Below, piece after piece: positions 1 through 7,833 of a stretch of 39,967 bases of DNA. The position numbers were made by a program, and so were the translations under genes. Location of the stretch: the NCBI GenBank assembly GCA_044360305.1, contig JBIKKQ010000012.1, forward strand, positions 1 through 39,967, in the 5' to 3' direction. The notes beneath the pieces are model-generated. The model was given only the letters and a program-made list of their open reading frames with translations, made no database searches and had not been told where the DNA came from. The stretch comes from QWPN01 sp044360305. GTDB lineage: Bacteria; Planctomycetota; Planctomycetia; Pirellulales; UBA1268. Each line of letters starts with the position of its first letter. Position 1 is the first letter of the stretch.

Positions 1-30
1 GCGGCGCTGGCCGAACCGGCCCTGCTCTGA
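1..30 (+). CDS. possible C-terminal tail of an upstream gene (partial)
   Basis: Frame 1 is open from the first base and ends at a TGA at 28-30, giving a nine-residue tail ending in EPALL. The next gene begins 50 bp downstream on the same strand, so a same-strand gene running in from outside is plausible. Nine codons cannot identify a product and the frame could be chance. Confidence 0.25.
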   Translation, partial: AALAEPALL

Positions 31-80
31 CGCGCCCGACAGCCCGACGTTTTCGCCGCCGTCCCCCGGCGGTCCGCACC

Positions 81-1328
81 GTGAAGCAATCGCTGCACTC
101 CACCACGCTCGACAATGGCCTGACACTCGTCGGCGAAAACCTGCCCGGGCTGGAGTCGGTCGCGGTCGCGTTCCACACGCCGGCCGGCGCGATCCACGAC
201 GGGCCCGGCCGCTGCGGCCTGGCGACGCTCGCCGGGGAGATGTGCCTGCGCGGCGCCGGCGACCGGACGAGCCGCGAGGTGGTCGAGGCCTTCGAGTCGG
301 CCGGCGTGCAGTGGTCGCAGGCCGTGTCCACGAGCCACGCCAGTTTCTCCGGCGCGATGGTGGCGCGACAGCTGCCGGCGGCGCTGCCGATCTACGCCGA
401 CATCCTCCGGCGGCCGCGGCTCGCGGAGGAGGAATTCGAAAACGCCCGGCAGATGATCCTGCAGAATCTCGCCGGCACGGAGGACGACCCAGCGCACCGC
501 ACGATGCTCGCGCTGCGGCAGCTGCACTACCCCGCCCCGTGGGGCATGCCGGCGGAGGGCATCAGCGCCGAGGTCGAGCGGCTCGCGGTTGCCGACGTGC
601 GCCGGTTCCTCGCCGCCCACCTCGATCCCGCCGGCACCATCGTGGCGGTGGCGGGCCGGATCGACTGGGACGACTTCGTCTCCCGAATCGATCGGCTGCT
701 CGGCGACTGGAAGCCCGTCAGCCCCGCCCCCGTGGCCCGGGGCGGCCGCGGACCGCGGGTCGCACACGTGACGCACGATTCGCAGCAGACGCACGTCGCC
801 CTCGGCTGGTCGGTGCCGCCGTACCGCAGCGACGAGTCGTACGAGGCGACCGCCGCGCTGGCGATCCTCGGCGGCGGCTCGAGCTCGCGGCTGTTCACCG
901 AGGTCCGGGAGAAGCGCGGGCTCTGCTATTCGGTCTCGGCCGGCTACCAGACCCACCGCGACTTCGCCATGGCCGTCTGCTACGCCGGCACGACGGCGGC
1001 GCGGGCCCAGGAGACCCTCGACGTGATCCGGGCCGAGATCGACCGGCTGCCGGGAACGATCGGCGCCGACGAGGTGGAGCGGGTGAAGGCCCGGGCCAAG
1101 AGCGGCCTCGTGATGCAGCAGGAGTCGAGCGCGGCCCGCGCCGGGGCGATCGGCCGGCAGTGGTATCACCTCGGCGGTGTCCGCACGCTGGCCGAGGAAC
1201 TGGCCCGATACGACCGGCTCACGGTGGATTCGATCGAGCGCTGGCTGGCGGACCAGCCGCGCCCCGACCTGTCGGTCGTCTCGCTGGGCCGCGAGCCCCT
1301 GGAGGTGCCCGGTGCCGTTTCTGCATGA
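81..1328 (+). CDS. M16-family peptidase-like subunit lacking the zinc motif
   Basis: This 415-residue protein has the two-domain fold of M16 (insulinase/processing peptidase) proteins but is probably not catalytic. The HxxEH zinc motif expected near residues 46-52 is replaced by GLATLAGEM. The C-terminal half keeps the substrate-clamping Arg/Tyr signature (SSSRLFTEVREKRGLCYSV, about 267-285, Tyr283). The next gene shows the opposite pattern and overlaps this one by 17 bp, so the two probably form a heterodimer, as known for bacterial M16B pairs. I see no signal peptide, so the complex is likely cytoplasmic. The start is a GTG at 81 without a clear ribosome site, so a slightly different start is possible. 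The family call is firm; the pairing is inferred from complementarity and overlap. Confidence 0.85.
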   Translation: MKQSLHSTTLDNGLTLVGENLPGLESVAVAFHTPAGAIHDGPGRCGLATLAGEMCLRGAGDRTSREVVEAFESAGVQWSQAVSTSHASFSGAMVARQLPAALPIYADILRRPRLAEEEFENARQMILQNLAGTEDDPAHRTMLALRQLHYPAPWGMPAEGISAEVERLAVADVRRFLAAHLDPAGTIVAVAGRIDWDDFVSRIDRLLGDWKPVSPAPVARGGRGPRVAHVTHDSQQTHVALGWSVPPYRSDESYEATAALAILGGGSSSRLFTEVREKRGLCYSVSAGYQTHRDFAMAVCYAGTTAARAQETLDVIRAEIDRLPGTIGADEVERVKARAKSGLVMQQESSAARAGAIGRQWYHLGGVRTLAEELARYDRLTVDSIERWLADQPRPDLSVVSLGREPLEVPGAVSA

Positions 1329-2553
1329 ACGACTCGACAACGGCCTCGACGTGATCGCCGAGACCACGCCCGGGGCATGCTCGACGAGCATCGGCTTCTT
1401 CGTGCGGACCGGCGCCCGCGACGAGAGCGACACGATCTGGGGCACGAGCCATTTTCTCGAGCACATGGTGTTCAAGGGCACGGAGGATCTCTCCGGGGAC
1501 GAGATCAACCGGCGGTTCGACGCCCTCGGCGCGTCGGCCAACGCCTTCACCAGCGAGGAGGACACGGTCTATTACGCGGCCGTCCTGCCCGAGCAGCAGG
1601 GGGAGGTCGTGGAACTCCTGGCACGGATGATGCGGCCGGTGCTCCGGGCCGAGGACTTCGCCACGGAGAAGCTCGTCATCCTCGAGGAGATCAGGATGTA
1701 CGACGACCAGCCGCCGTTCGGCGCCGACGACCGCTGCCGGGCGGCCTTCTTCGGCGGACACCCGCTGGCGCGGAGCGTGCTGGGGACGGTGGAGTCCATC
1801 GGGGCCCTGCCGGTGGAGGCGATGCGCGACTACCACCGGCGCCGCTACGCGCCGGAGGCGTTCGGGCTGGCGGCCAGCGGCGCGGTCGATTTTCCGGCGC
1901 TCGTCGCGGCGGCCCGCCGGCTGTGCGGCGACTGGGCGCCGCAGCCCGACGGCGGCCGACTCCTCCAGCCCGCGCCGGCCGCCCCGCACGCGGCCGGCAC
2001 GAGCCGTGTCGTCCGCCCCGCCGCGGCCCTGGAGTACGCCGTGCGGATGTCGGCCGGCCCCGACGAACGCGACCCCGACCGGTACGCCGCCAAGCTGTTG
2101 GCCACGGTGCTCGGCGATTCGTCGGGCAGCCGGCTCTACTGGGCGCTCGTCGATCCCGGCGCCGCCGAGCAGGCCTCCGTCCACCACCACGACTTCCTCG
2201 ACGCGGGCCTGTTCGTCACGCAGTTGTCGTGCGACGCCGCCGACGCGGACGCCCTGCTGGCCCGGGTGCTGGAAACCTACGCCGCGGCGCGGCGCGACGG
2301 CATCACCGCCGCCGAGTTCGAGCGGGCCCGCAACAAGCTCGCCAGCCGGGTCGTCCTCGCCGGGGAACGGCCGCGACGCCGGCTGTTCGAGGTCGGGGGC
2401 GAGTGGGCCCACGCCGGCCGGTATCGCTCGGTGGCCGAGACGCTGGCGATCGTGGAGTCCCTCTCGCTCGACGACCTCCATCGGGTCCAGGACCGCTGGC
2501 CGCTCGACGCCGCCGCCTGCACCGTCCTCGCCGGACCGGGGGACGTAGGCTGA
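1312..2553 (+). CDS. M16-family zinc peptidase, catalytic subunit
   Basis: This is a 413-residue M16B peptidase. The zinc motif HFLEH is at residues 47-51, followed by the usual MVFKGT, and a downstream acidic helix (LVILEEIRMYDD) supplies the third zinc ligand. The segment that would carry the Arg/Tyr pair reads SRLYWALVDPGAAEQ and lacks the GLCYSV part seen in the upstream partner. I chose the GTG at 1312 because it gives the canonical PFLHERLDNGLDV N-terminus; earlier starts would run deep into the preceding gene. The overlap with the upstream stop at 1328 implies translational coupling. Processing peptidases of this type cut peptides or short unfolded segments; the substrate here is unknown. 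Confidence 0.9.
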   Translation: MPFLHERLDNGLDVIAETTPGACSTSIGFFVRTGARDESDTIWGTSHFLEHMVFKGTEDLSGDEINRRFDALGASANAFTSEEDTVYYAAVLPEQQGEVVELLARMMRPVLRAEDFATEKLVILEEIRMYDDQPPFGADDRCRAAFFGGHPLARSVLGTVESIGALPVEAMRDYHRRRYAPEAFGLAASGAVDFPALVAAARRLCGDWAPQPDGGRLLQPAPAAPHAAGTSRVVRPAAALEYAVRMSAGPDERDPDRYAAKLLATVLGDSSGSRLYWALVDPGAAEQASVHHHDFLDAGLFVTQLSCDAADADALLARVLETYAAARRDGITAAEFERARNKLASRVVLAGERPRRRLFEVGGEWAHAGRYRSVAETLAIVESLSLDDLHRVQDRWPLDAAACTVLAGPGDVG

Positions 2554-2584
2554 ACCGGGAGCCGGCGACGCCACCGGCCGACGC

Positions 2585-2613
2585 TTCCCGCCGCCGACTC
2601 GCCGGGGCATACT
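2585..2613 (+). promoter_or_regulatory. candidate sigma-70-like promoter for the ABC permease gene
   Basis: TTCCCG and CATACT are separated by 17 bp and lie 34 bp before the permease ATG at 2648. The -10 matches the consensus at four of six positions and the -35 at only three. Read from sequence only. Confidence 0.35.
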
Positions 2614-2647
2614 CAGGGCTCGCCGTCACGTTCCGGACCGGTCTCCC

Positions 2648-4153
2648 ATGTCGCCGCTGCTCGCCAACCGCCTGCTCATCCCGCTGCCGCCGATCTGGCT
2701 GCTCGGCGTCGCCGCCGCGTTGACGATCGTCTGCGCGCTGGCCGGCTACGGTCTGCTGGCCATCGTCCGGCCGCGGGATGCGGCCGAGGCGCGGGCCAGT
2801 CTGCGGGACGGATTTCTCGGGCCGCTCGCCTGGCTGCTGGCCGCCTTCGCCGCGCTTGCCGTCGCGATCACCCCCGCCCTGTGGAGCACCTCCCCGTCGC
2901 CGCTGGACCAGATCGGTCGCTCGCTCGTGCGACTCGCGTCGGCCGACCGGAGCGGAGCGTCCGTGCCGATCGATCCGCGGACGGTCGTCCGGGTCACGCT
3001 CCCGCGGCTCCGGCCGCAGGAGATCCAGGCACTCGAATTCCAGGCCGACGGTCCGCTCGTCGTGCGCACGCCGCAGCCCGCCGCGGGCCTGCTCGTCACG
3101 GAGCCGGAGATCGCCCTCGAACAAGGCCGGCCGTGGACCTGGCAAAAAACGTCCGGGACGCCCAATCCGTTCCTCGGTCAACGGGCGTTTCTCGAGGTCC
3201 GCAACGGCAGCGGGAAGCCCGTGCGTTTGACGCTGCTTTGGAATCTGGCGCCGGAACAACCCGAGGTCGCCATCCTCCCGGTGACCTTTGCGGTGCTGGC
3301 GGCGATCGTCCTGCTGTACGCCCTGTTCCGGCTCACCTGCCGCCGGACCGCCGCGGTCGCCGCGGCGACGACCAAGGAGGCGATCGGTCAGCCGATGTTT
3401 CCCCTCGCGGTGTTCGTCGGCTGCTTTTTCCTCCTCCTGTTCATCGTCCTGCCCTACAACACGTTCGGCGAGGACGTGAAGATGTTCAAGGACAGCGGCC
3501 TGACGCTCGTCAAGGTGCTGGCGCTGCTCGTCGTCGTCTGGACCGCCTCGGTGGCCGTGGCGGACGAGGTCGAGGGGCGCACGGCGTTGACGGTGCTTTC
3601 GAAGCCGCTGCGGCGCTGGCAGTTTCTCCTCGGCAAGTTCGCCGGGCTGACGCTCGTCGCCCTGCTGGTGTTCCTCATCCTCGGCGGCGTGCTGCTGGCG
3701 GCGACGAACTTCAAGGTGGTCTACGACGCCCGCGAGAGCAGCCAGACCGATCCGCTCTGGCAGGCCTGCGCCGCGGAGATGACGACGCTCGTGCCGGGCC
3801 TGGCGCTGGCGTTCATGGAGACGATCGTGCTGGCGTCGATCAGCCTCGCCGTCTCCACCCGACTGGGGATGGTGCCGAATCTCGTCGTCTGCTTCACCGT
3901 CTACACGCTCGGCCATCTCGTGCCGCTGATCGTGCAGTCGAGCGCCGGCCGCAACGAGATCGTCCGCTTCGTGGGACGCCTGCTGGCGACCATCCTGCCG
4001 GTGCTCGAACACTTCACGGTGGAGGCCGCCGTGATGCGATCGGTGGCCGTTCCCTGGGGCTATCTCGCCTGGGCCGCCTGCTACGCCGGGCTGTACGTGG
4101 CGGTCGCACTGCTTGTGGCCTACGTGCTCTTCCAGGACCGCGACCTGGCCTGA
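2648..4153 (+). CDS. ABC-2 type transporter permease
   Basis: This 501-residue integral membrane protein has two hydrophobic helices near the N-terminus (about 16-40 and 57-79). A soluble domain of about 130 residues follows, probably periplasmic, and then a cluster of hydrophobic helices through to the C-terminus. The segment EVEGRTALTVLSKPLRRWQF followed by LLGKF is the coupling-region signature of ABC-2 permeases. Such proteins work with a separate ATPase that is not encoded here; it may lie outside the window. Substrate unknown. The upstream M16 gene is 94 bp away with a possible promoter between them, so they need not be one operon. Confidence 0.85.
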   Translation: MSPLLANRLLIPLPPIWLLGVAAALTIVCALAGYGLLAIVRPRDAAEARASLRDGFLGPLAWLLAAFAALAVAITPALWSTSPSPLDQIGRSLVRLASADRSGASVPIDPRTVVRVTLPRLRPQEIQALEFQADGPLVVRTPQPAAGLLVTEPEIALEQGRPWTWQKTSGTPNPFLGQRAFLEVRNGSGKPVRLTLLWNLAPEQPEVAILPVTFAVLAAIVLLYALFRLTCRRTAAVAAATTKEAIGQPMFPLAVFVGCFFLLLFIVLPYNTFGEDVKMFKDSGLTLVKVLALLVVVWTASVAVADEVEGRTALTVLSKPLRRWQFLLGKFAGLTLVALLVFLILGGVLLAATNFKVVYDARESSQTDPLWQACAAEMTTLVPGLALAFMETIVLASISLAVSTRLGMVPNLVVCFTVYTLGHLVPLIVQSSAGRNEIVRFVGRLLATILPVLEHFTVEAAVMRSVAVPWGYLAWAACYAGLYVAVALLVAYVLFQDRDLA

Positions 4154-4310
4154 CCCGAGCCGGCCCGACGGGCTCGCGGTCAAGTGTCCGACCACGCCGG
4201 ACCGGCACGACGTGGCCGCTGCGCCGCCGCTGGCCGCCCGCGGGTTGCCCGGCACCTCCGGGCGGCGAATGATCGCGATGCCGCTCCGGCATGACGCCAC
4301 CTCCCCGCTC

Positions 4311-4315
4311 GAGGA
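4311..4315 (+). promoter_or_regulatory. ribosome binding site that decides the PEP-CTERM gene start
   Basis: GAGGA lies 8 nt before the ATG at 4324 and favours it over an in-frame ATG at 4291. Starting at 4324 also gives a compact signal peptide. Confidence 0.6.
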
Positions 4316-4323
4316 ACCGCGTC

Positions 4324-5265
4324 ATGTTCGGTCGTGTTTTGCGCGCCGGTCAGTCCGGCATCGTGAACATCGCGGTCGGGCTGATCCTCGTCGTTCATGC
4401 GCTGCCGGCCCGGGCGGAGCCGATCCGAACGATCGCCTGGGATTTCGGCGTCACGTCGGGTGCCTGGGTGGCGACCAACACGTTCATCACCACCCCGCCA
4501 CCGCAGACGCCCCGCTGGACCTGGTCGGCGTCCGCGCGGACGTGGAGCGTCGATTCCGCGCCGGTGCAGAGTCCGGCATACCGGTCGGGCAATTACCTTA
4601 CGAGCCCCACGATCCAGCTCGCCCCCGACGCTCCCGCCGACCGGTTCACGTTCACGCTCGCCCACCGCTTCAAGTATCCAACCGATGGGATCGTGAAGCC
4701 GGGCTACCGGCTGCCGGTCGATGCCGGCCAGGTGACCTACAGCCTCGACGGCGGCGGCTTCCAGCCGCTGCCCCCGTCGGTCTGGACGACATCGGGCACG
4801 CTTCCCGCCGGCGTGGCGGCCTACGTCCAGGCGCCGGGCTGGACGGTGCCAGGGTTCGTGCCCGGCGCGGCGCCGGTCATGTCGCTGCCGCCGTTGATCG
4901 ACGGTGGCGCCGCGTTCACCGGCACGTCCATGGGTTTTTCCGCCGCCTGGTTCGTCGCCAGCCAGGCCTTCGACGTGCGTATTCCGGAGACGGCGTCGTC
5001 GATCCAGTTTCGGCTCACGAACATGAACCTCGGCCAGAAGTGCGGCCTGGACGCCGGCTGGGACGTGCGGTTCGCCCAGGTGGACCTGATCTTCGCTCCG
5101 GAACCGTCCGGGGGCGTGATCGGCGCGACGGCCGGCCTGCTCGTAACGGCGGCGTGGATCGGCCGCCGCCGATTCCGCGCGTGGCGCGGGCCGGGTCGTG
5201 GCGCAGGGAGCCGACCGCCGGGGCCGGCGACCGCCGTCACCAGCGGGCCTCGAGGCCGAGCGTGA
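4324..5265 (+). CDS. secreted protein with PEP-CTERM sorting signal
   Basis: The product is 313 residues with an N-terminal signal peptide (hydrophobic stretch about 12-27, likely cut after LPARA). The body is rich in Thr, Ser, Pro and Gly and looks like beta-sandwich structure; I do not recognise a catalytic domain. Near the C-terminus comes FAPEPSGG, then a hydrophobic helix and an RRRFRAWR basic cluster. This is the tripartite PEP-CTERM signal read by exosortase in Gram-negative, exopolysaccharide-producing bacteria. Unusually, about 20 more residues follow the basic cluster, and the gene runs 29 bp into the 3' end of the convergent barrel gene. No exosortase gene is in the window. Function of the exported domain unknown. 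Confidence 0.75.
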   Translation: MFGRVLRAGQSGIVNIAVGLILVVHALPARAEPIRTIAWDFGVTSGAWVATNTFITTPPPQTPRWTWSASARTWSVDSAPVQSPAYRSGNYLTSPTIQLAPDAPADRFTFTLAHRFKYPTDGIVKPGYRLPVDAGQVTYSLDGGGFQPLPPSVWTTSGTLPAGVAAYVQAPGWTVPGFVPGAAPVMSLPPLIDGGAAFTGTSMGFSAAWFVASQAFDVRIPETASSIQFRLTNMNLGQKCGLDAGWDVRFAQVDLIFAPEPSGGVIGATAGLLVTAAWIGRRRFRAWRGPGRGAGSRPPGPATAVTSGPRGRA

Positions 5266-6382
5266 GGCCGTGCACGAACACGCTGCCCCCGGTATCGACC
5301 GCGGTCTGAACCGTATCGAGCGGGCACAGGCATTGGTCGTCGAACTGATTCGTGGCCGCCGCCAGCCCGCCGAGCCAGAAGGCCGCGTAGCCCGCCCGCA
5401 CCGCGAGCCAGTCGCACAGGTCGTACACCGCGGTGGCCCCGATCTCGCCGACGAACGCCCCCCGCGAGACGCTCCGGGCCGTCGAGAGCATGAACGCGTC
5501 CTGGATCGGGTCGCCGGAGTAGGCGTTCGACGATGCCTGTACGGCACGGTTCCAGAAGATGCCCGCCTTGCCCAGGCCCTCGACGCGAAACGACCGGCTG
5601 GGACGAAAGAGGATCGAGTCGGCACCGACCTGCAGGCCGTAGAGATCGTTGCTGGTCGTCGTGGCGTAGACCGACCGGGGCGCGACCGGGCCGAGCGGCA
5701 GCCAGGCAGCGTCGATCTGCGCCTGTTCGTTCCACTGCACCCAGCGGACGCCCGCCAGCCACTGCCAGCGGCCCTCCGTCGGCAGCCGGCGGTTGATCTC
5801 GAAGCTCTGCAGACCGCTGGACAGACCGCCGGCGACGCTGTTCAGGGGCACGATCGACGGGCAGCAGAAGATTCCCTCGTCGGAATCGGCGAGCTGGTAC
5901 CCGCCGTCCGTCTCCGGCAGCGTCCGGCGCGACTCGAAGAACTGCACCCGCAGGAAGTTGAACTCCAGCGCGCCTTCGTCGCCGGTGTGCCGAAACAGGG
6001 TGAACCGCGGGCCGGCCGCCATGCCGCTGGTGAAGTCGGCGGCATTCAGCGCTGGCCCGGTGGCGATGCCGCCGGAGTAGGTATTGAACAGCGGCAGGCC
6101 CTGCGGCGCGTCCCGCCAGAGGAGCAGGCCGTCAACGCGACCGCTCCACAGCGGATCCTGGCCCAGCGGATCGAGCACGTGGCACAGCGGGCCGCAGCAC
6201 TCGGCCGGACAGGAACGATACGACGCCTCGGTCGAGAGGGGCGGTTCCTCGGGGACGACGTTCCCCTCACCCCGCACATGCCGCAGCAGGCCGAGGAGGA
6301 GCAGGACCGCGGTCGTCAGCACGACACAGCAGTCCCCCCACGACAGCCATCCCGCCCCCGGTTCATCGTCGATGCGTTGCAT
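5237..6382 (-). CDS. BBP7-family outer-membrane beta-barrel protein
   Basis: This is a 381-residue protein resembling the planctomycete putative beta-barrel porin-7 (BBP7) family. It has an N-terminal hydrophobic segment, a Cys-rich region (PAECCGPLC) and a domain opening with a WSGRVDGLLLWRD-type strand. Alternating strands continue to a C-terminal W in the pattern LGLEARW; a final aromatic residue is the usual signal for the BAM insertion machinery. I chose the ATG at 6382 because GAGGTGG lies just upstream; an in-frame start at 6409 is weaker. A small hairpin (CACCAC-GAG-GTGGTG, 6387-6401) overlaps that ribosome site. Its 3' end overlaps the convergent PEP-CTERM gene. Role in transport or structure unknown. 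Confidence 0.75.
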   Translation of the reverse strand: MQRIDDEPGAGWLSWGDCCVVLTTAVLLLLGLLRHVRGEGNVVPEEPPLSTEASYRSCPAECCGPLCHVLDPLGQDPLWSGRVDGLLLWRDAPQGLPLFNTYSGGIATGPALNAADFTSGMAAGPRFTLFRHTGDEGALEFNFLRVQFFESRRTLPETDGGYQLADSDEGIFCCPSIVPLNSVAGGLSSGLQSFEINRRLPTEGRWQWLAGVRWVQWNEQAQIDAAWLPLGPVAPRSVYATTTSNDLYGLQVGADSILFRPSRSFRVEGLGKAGIFWNRAVQASSNAYSGDPIQDAFMLSTARSVSRGAFVGEIGATAVYDLCDWLAVRAGYAAFWLGGLAAATNQFDDQCLCPLDTVQTAVDTGGSVFVHGLTLGLEARW

Positions 6383-6433
6383 GATCCACCACCTCGTGGT
6401 GCCAGGCACTCTTCACGTTCCGGCGACGACGAA

Positions 6434-6499
6434 CGCCTCCGGCGCGGGCCGCCGGAGGCGCGATTGCCCACCGCCGGCAGACCCCTTCCGGAGAGGGGT
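6434..6499 (-). terminator. two hairpins between a secreted-protein gene and the BBP7 gene
   Basis: An 11-bp perfect stem closes a 5-nt loop at 6434-6460 (arm CGCCTCCGGCG), and a 6-bp stem (ACCCCT/AGGGGT) lies at 6481-6499. Both follow the stop of the upstream minus-strand gene. There is no T-run, so they could be Rho-independent-like pause hairpins, mRNA-stabilising structures or a leader structure of the barrel gene. Confidence 0.45.
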
Positions 6500-6569
6500 A
6501 TCGGCCGCGACGTCGACGCCATCCACCCGCACGAGGGGGTGGCCGCACAGATTGCCCGGTCGGACCGGT

Positions 6570-7202
6570 TCAGCGGGCGATGCCGGTCCGGGCCGTCACC
6601 CCGACCGTCGTCGAGCCGTCGCCGGCGGCTCCGGGGAGCGACCACCAGCCCTGCTCCGGCCGTGCTGCCTGGGCCGCCGCCCTGCCGTCAATGAAGAACG
6701 TGGCCCCGCGCCGCAGCCGACGTTCGAACCGGGGCCCCAGTTCGACACCGAGCATGCCGCCGGCCTCGCGGCTGCCGAGGGAGGTCCGCAGTTCGAACGC
6801 CTCGCGGCCCGCGGCGTGATCGTTCACCACGCCGACCCGTCCCGACCACTCCGCCGGTTCGATCGCCGTGGTCCGTTGCTCGGCCCGCACGCCCGCCGCG
6901 AGGTCGAGCTGCTGAACCCTGGTCCGCAGTTCGGCCGACAGGGCCGTGGGCCCGTCCGTGCCGGCGGGTGCGGTGACGGCCAGTTCCTGGACGGTGATTC
7001 CCGGGAGCCGCAGCAGGCCGACATCCTCCCGAGCCCGTTCCGCCTCGACCCGCTGCAGGGCGGCGGCGATCGATTCGTCGATGCCGGGTCCGGGGCTCGG
7101 CGCCGCCGGGAGCGGATCGCGGGGCGGCTCGGCGACCGCGCCGGCGGCTGCCAGCAAGCCGAGGGAGACGCCGATGAACAGGGCCCAGTCGCGACGTTTC
7201 AT
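6570..7202 (-). CDS. hypothetical secreted protein, possible small outer-membrane domain
   Basis: This 210-residue protein has a clear signal peptide (KRRDWALFIGVSLGLLAAAG, cut near AVA-EP). A helical region follows (ESIAAALQRVEAERAREDVG), then a second half of alternating polar and hydrophobic strands such as ELRTRVQQLDLAAGVRAEQR and GVELGPRFERRL, suggesting beta structure. I do not recognise a family. The ATG at 7202 gives the signal peptide; upstream in-frame starts add only low-complexity sequence. It is on the same strand as the BBP7 gene, 187 bp away, with two hairpins between. An envelope role is inferred only from the signal peptide and the neighbour. Confidence 0.6.
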   Translation of the reverse strand: MKRRDWALFIGVSLGLLAAAGAVAEPPRDPLPAAPSPGPGIDESIAAALQRVEAERAREDVGLLRLPGITVQELAVTAPAGTDGPTALSAELRTRVQQLDLAAGVRAEQRTTAIEPAEWSGRVGVVNDHAAGREAFELRTSLGSREAGGMLGVELGPRFERRLRRGATFFIDGRAAAQAARPEQGWWSLPGAAGDGSTTVGVTARTGIAR

Positions 7203-7578
7203 GGACGGTTTTCCCGGGCTGGCTCCCCTCCACGCCTCGGGCGGGTATCGGCGCCCGGCCGTCTCCACCTTGCGACCACCTTCCGGGGCCCGAACAAAAC
7301 GGCTTGTGGCCCACCCTTCTTTTTGGCGAATTTCACCTGAAAACCCTGACTAACAACCCACAAGCTGCCTGTCCTTTCGCGGTCTTTCGAGGAGCCGGCC
7401 GGGGGCACGCGCAGGAGCCGGTGAACTTTGCCTGCACCGCAAGACGCACCATCACGCTGGAGGTCGCAACGGCAAAGTCCGCCGGCGACGAGCATGTCAC
7501 CGGCCGGCGGGGCTTGTTTCACGGCTGTGACCACCGGGAGCACGTTGTAGTTGACGTTTTTGGTGGTTGAGTCCGTGA
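7203..7578. other. intergenic region with a lower-GC patch and an inverted repeat
   Basis: I see no convincing gene here. The stretch 7290-7380 is visibly less GC-rich than its surroundings. It contains an 8-bp inverted repeat, GCTTGTGG (7302-7309) and CCACAAGC (7358-7365), with a 48-nt spacer. It lies upstream of the minus-strand secreted-protein gene and may carry its promoter. I found no well-spaced -35/-10 pair. Confidence 0.4.
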
Positions 7579-7775
7579 GGGGTTGCCCGTGTCCAGCGAG
7601 CCGGCGTAGGTGGCCAGCGAAGCCCGGAGGGCGAGAGCGCAGGCACCTCCGAGTGAGCGGAGGGCAGGCACCGATCCGCCGAAAGGCGGATTGGTCGGCC
7701 CGGAGCGAACGGCCGGCGAGCGGGCATGGGCAACCCCGAACCGTGCCCAAGCAAGTGTCAACTCTTGGATGCTCC
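7579..7775. repeat. dispersed intergenic repeat A, copy 1
   Basis: The element opens with GGGGTTGCCC (7579-7588). Its matching inverse GGGCATGGGCAACCCC is at 7722-7737, so it has terminal-inverted-repeat-like ends 159 bp apart. Inside are hairpins CCTCCG-AGTGAG-CGGAGG and ATCCGCC-GAAA-GGCGGAT (7674-7691, a GNRA-type loop). Segment 7698-7775 matches 35786-35863 at 76 of 78 positions by eye. The 7579-7737 part aligns with 22396-22555 at roughly 80%. Because the match to copy 3 runs past the inverted end, the true boundary is not settled. No coding capacity is evident. Confidence 0.75.
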
Positions 7776-7803
7776 GGGCAGGAAGCCCTTCTCCATGGCC
7801 TTC

Positions 7804-7833
7804 ACAGCCTGAGCCCGCCACAGGTCAGGCTGT
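7804..7833 (-). terminator. hairpin spanning the stop codon of the oxidoreductase gene
   Basis: A 9-bp perfect stem (ACAGCCTGA/TCAGGCTGT) with a 12-nt loop includes the TGA stop of the minus-strand gene in its 5' arm. No T-run follows. It may mark the 3' end of the lipid A operon transcript. Confidence 0.45.

Noticed and set aside
7579..7737. Repeat A as a simple MITE bounded by its inverted ends
   Set aside because: Copies 1 and 3 stay nearly identical for 38 bp beyond the right inverted end, so the ends are not the element boundary as first thought. No target duplication was seen.
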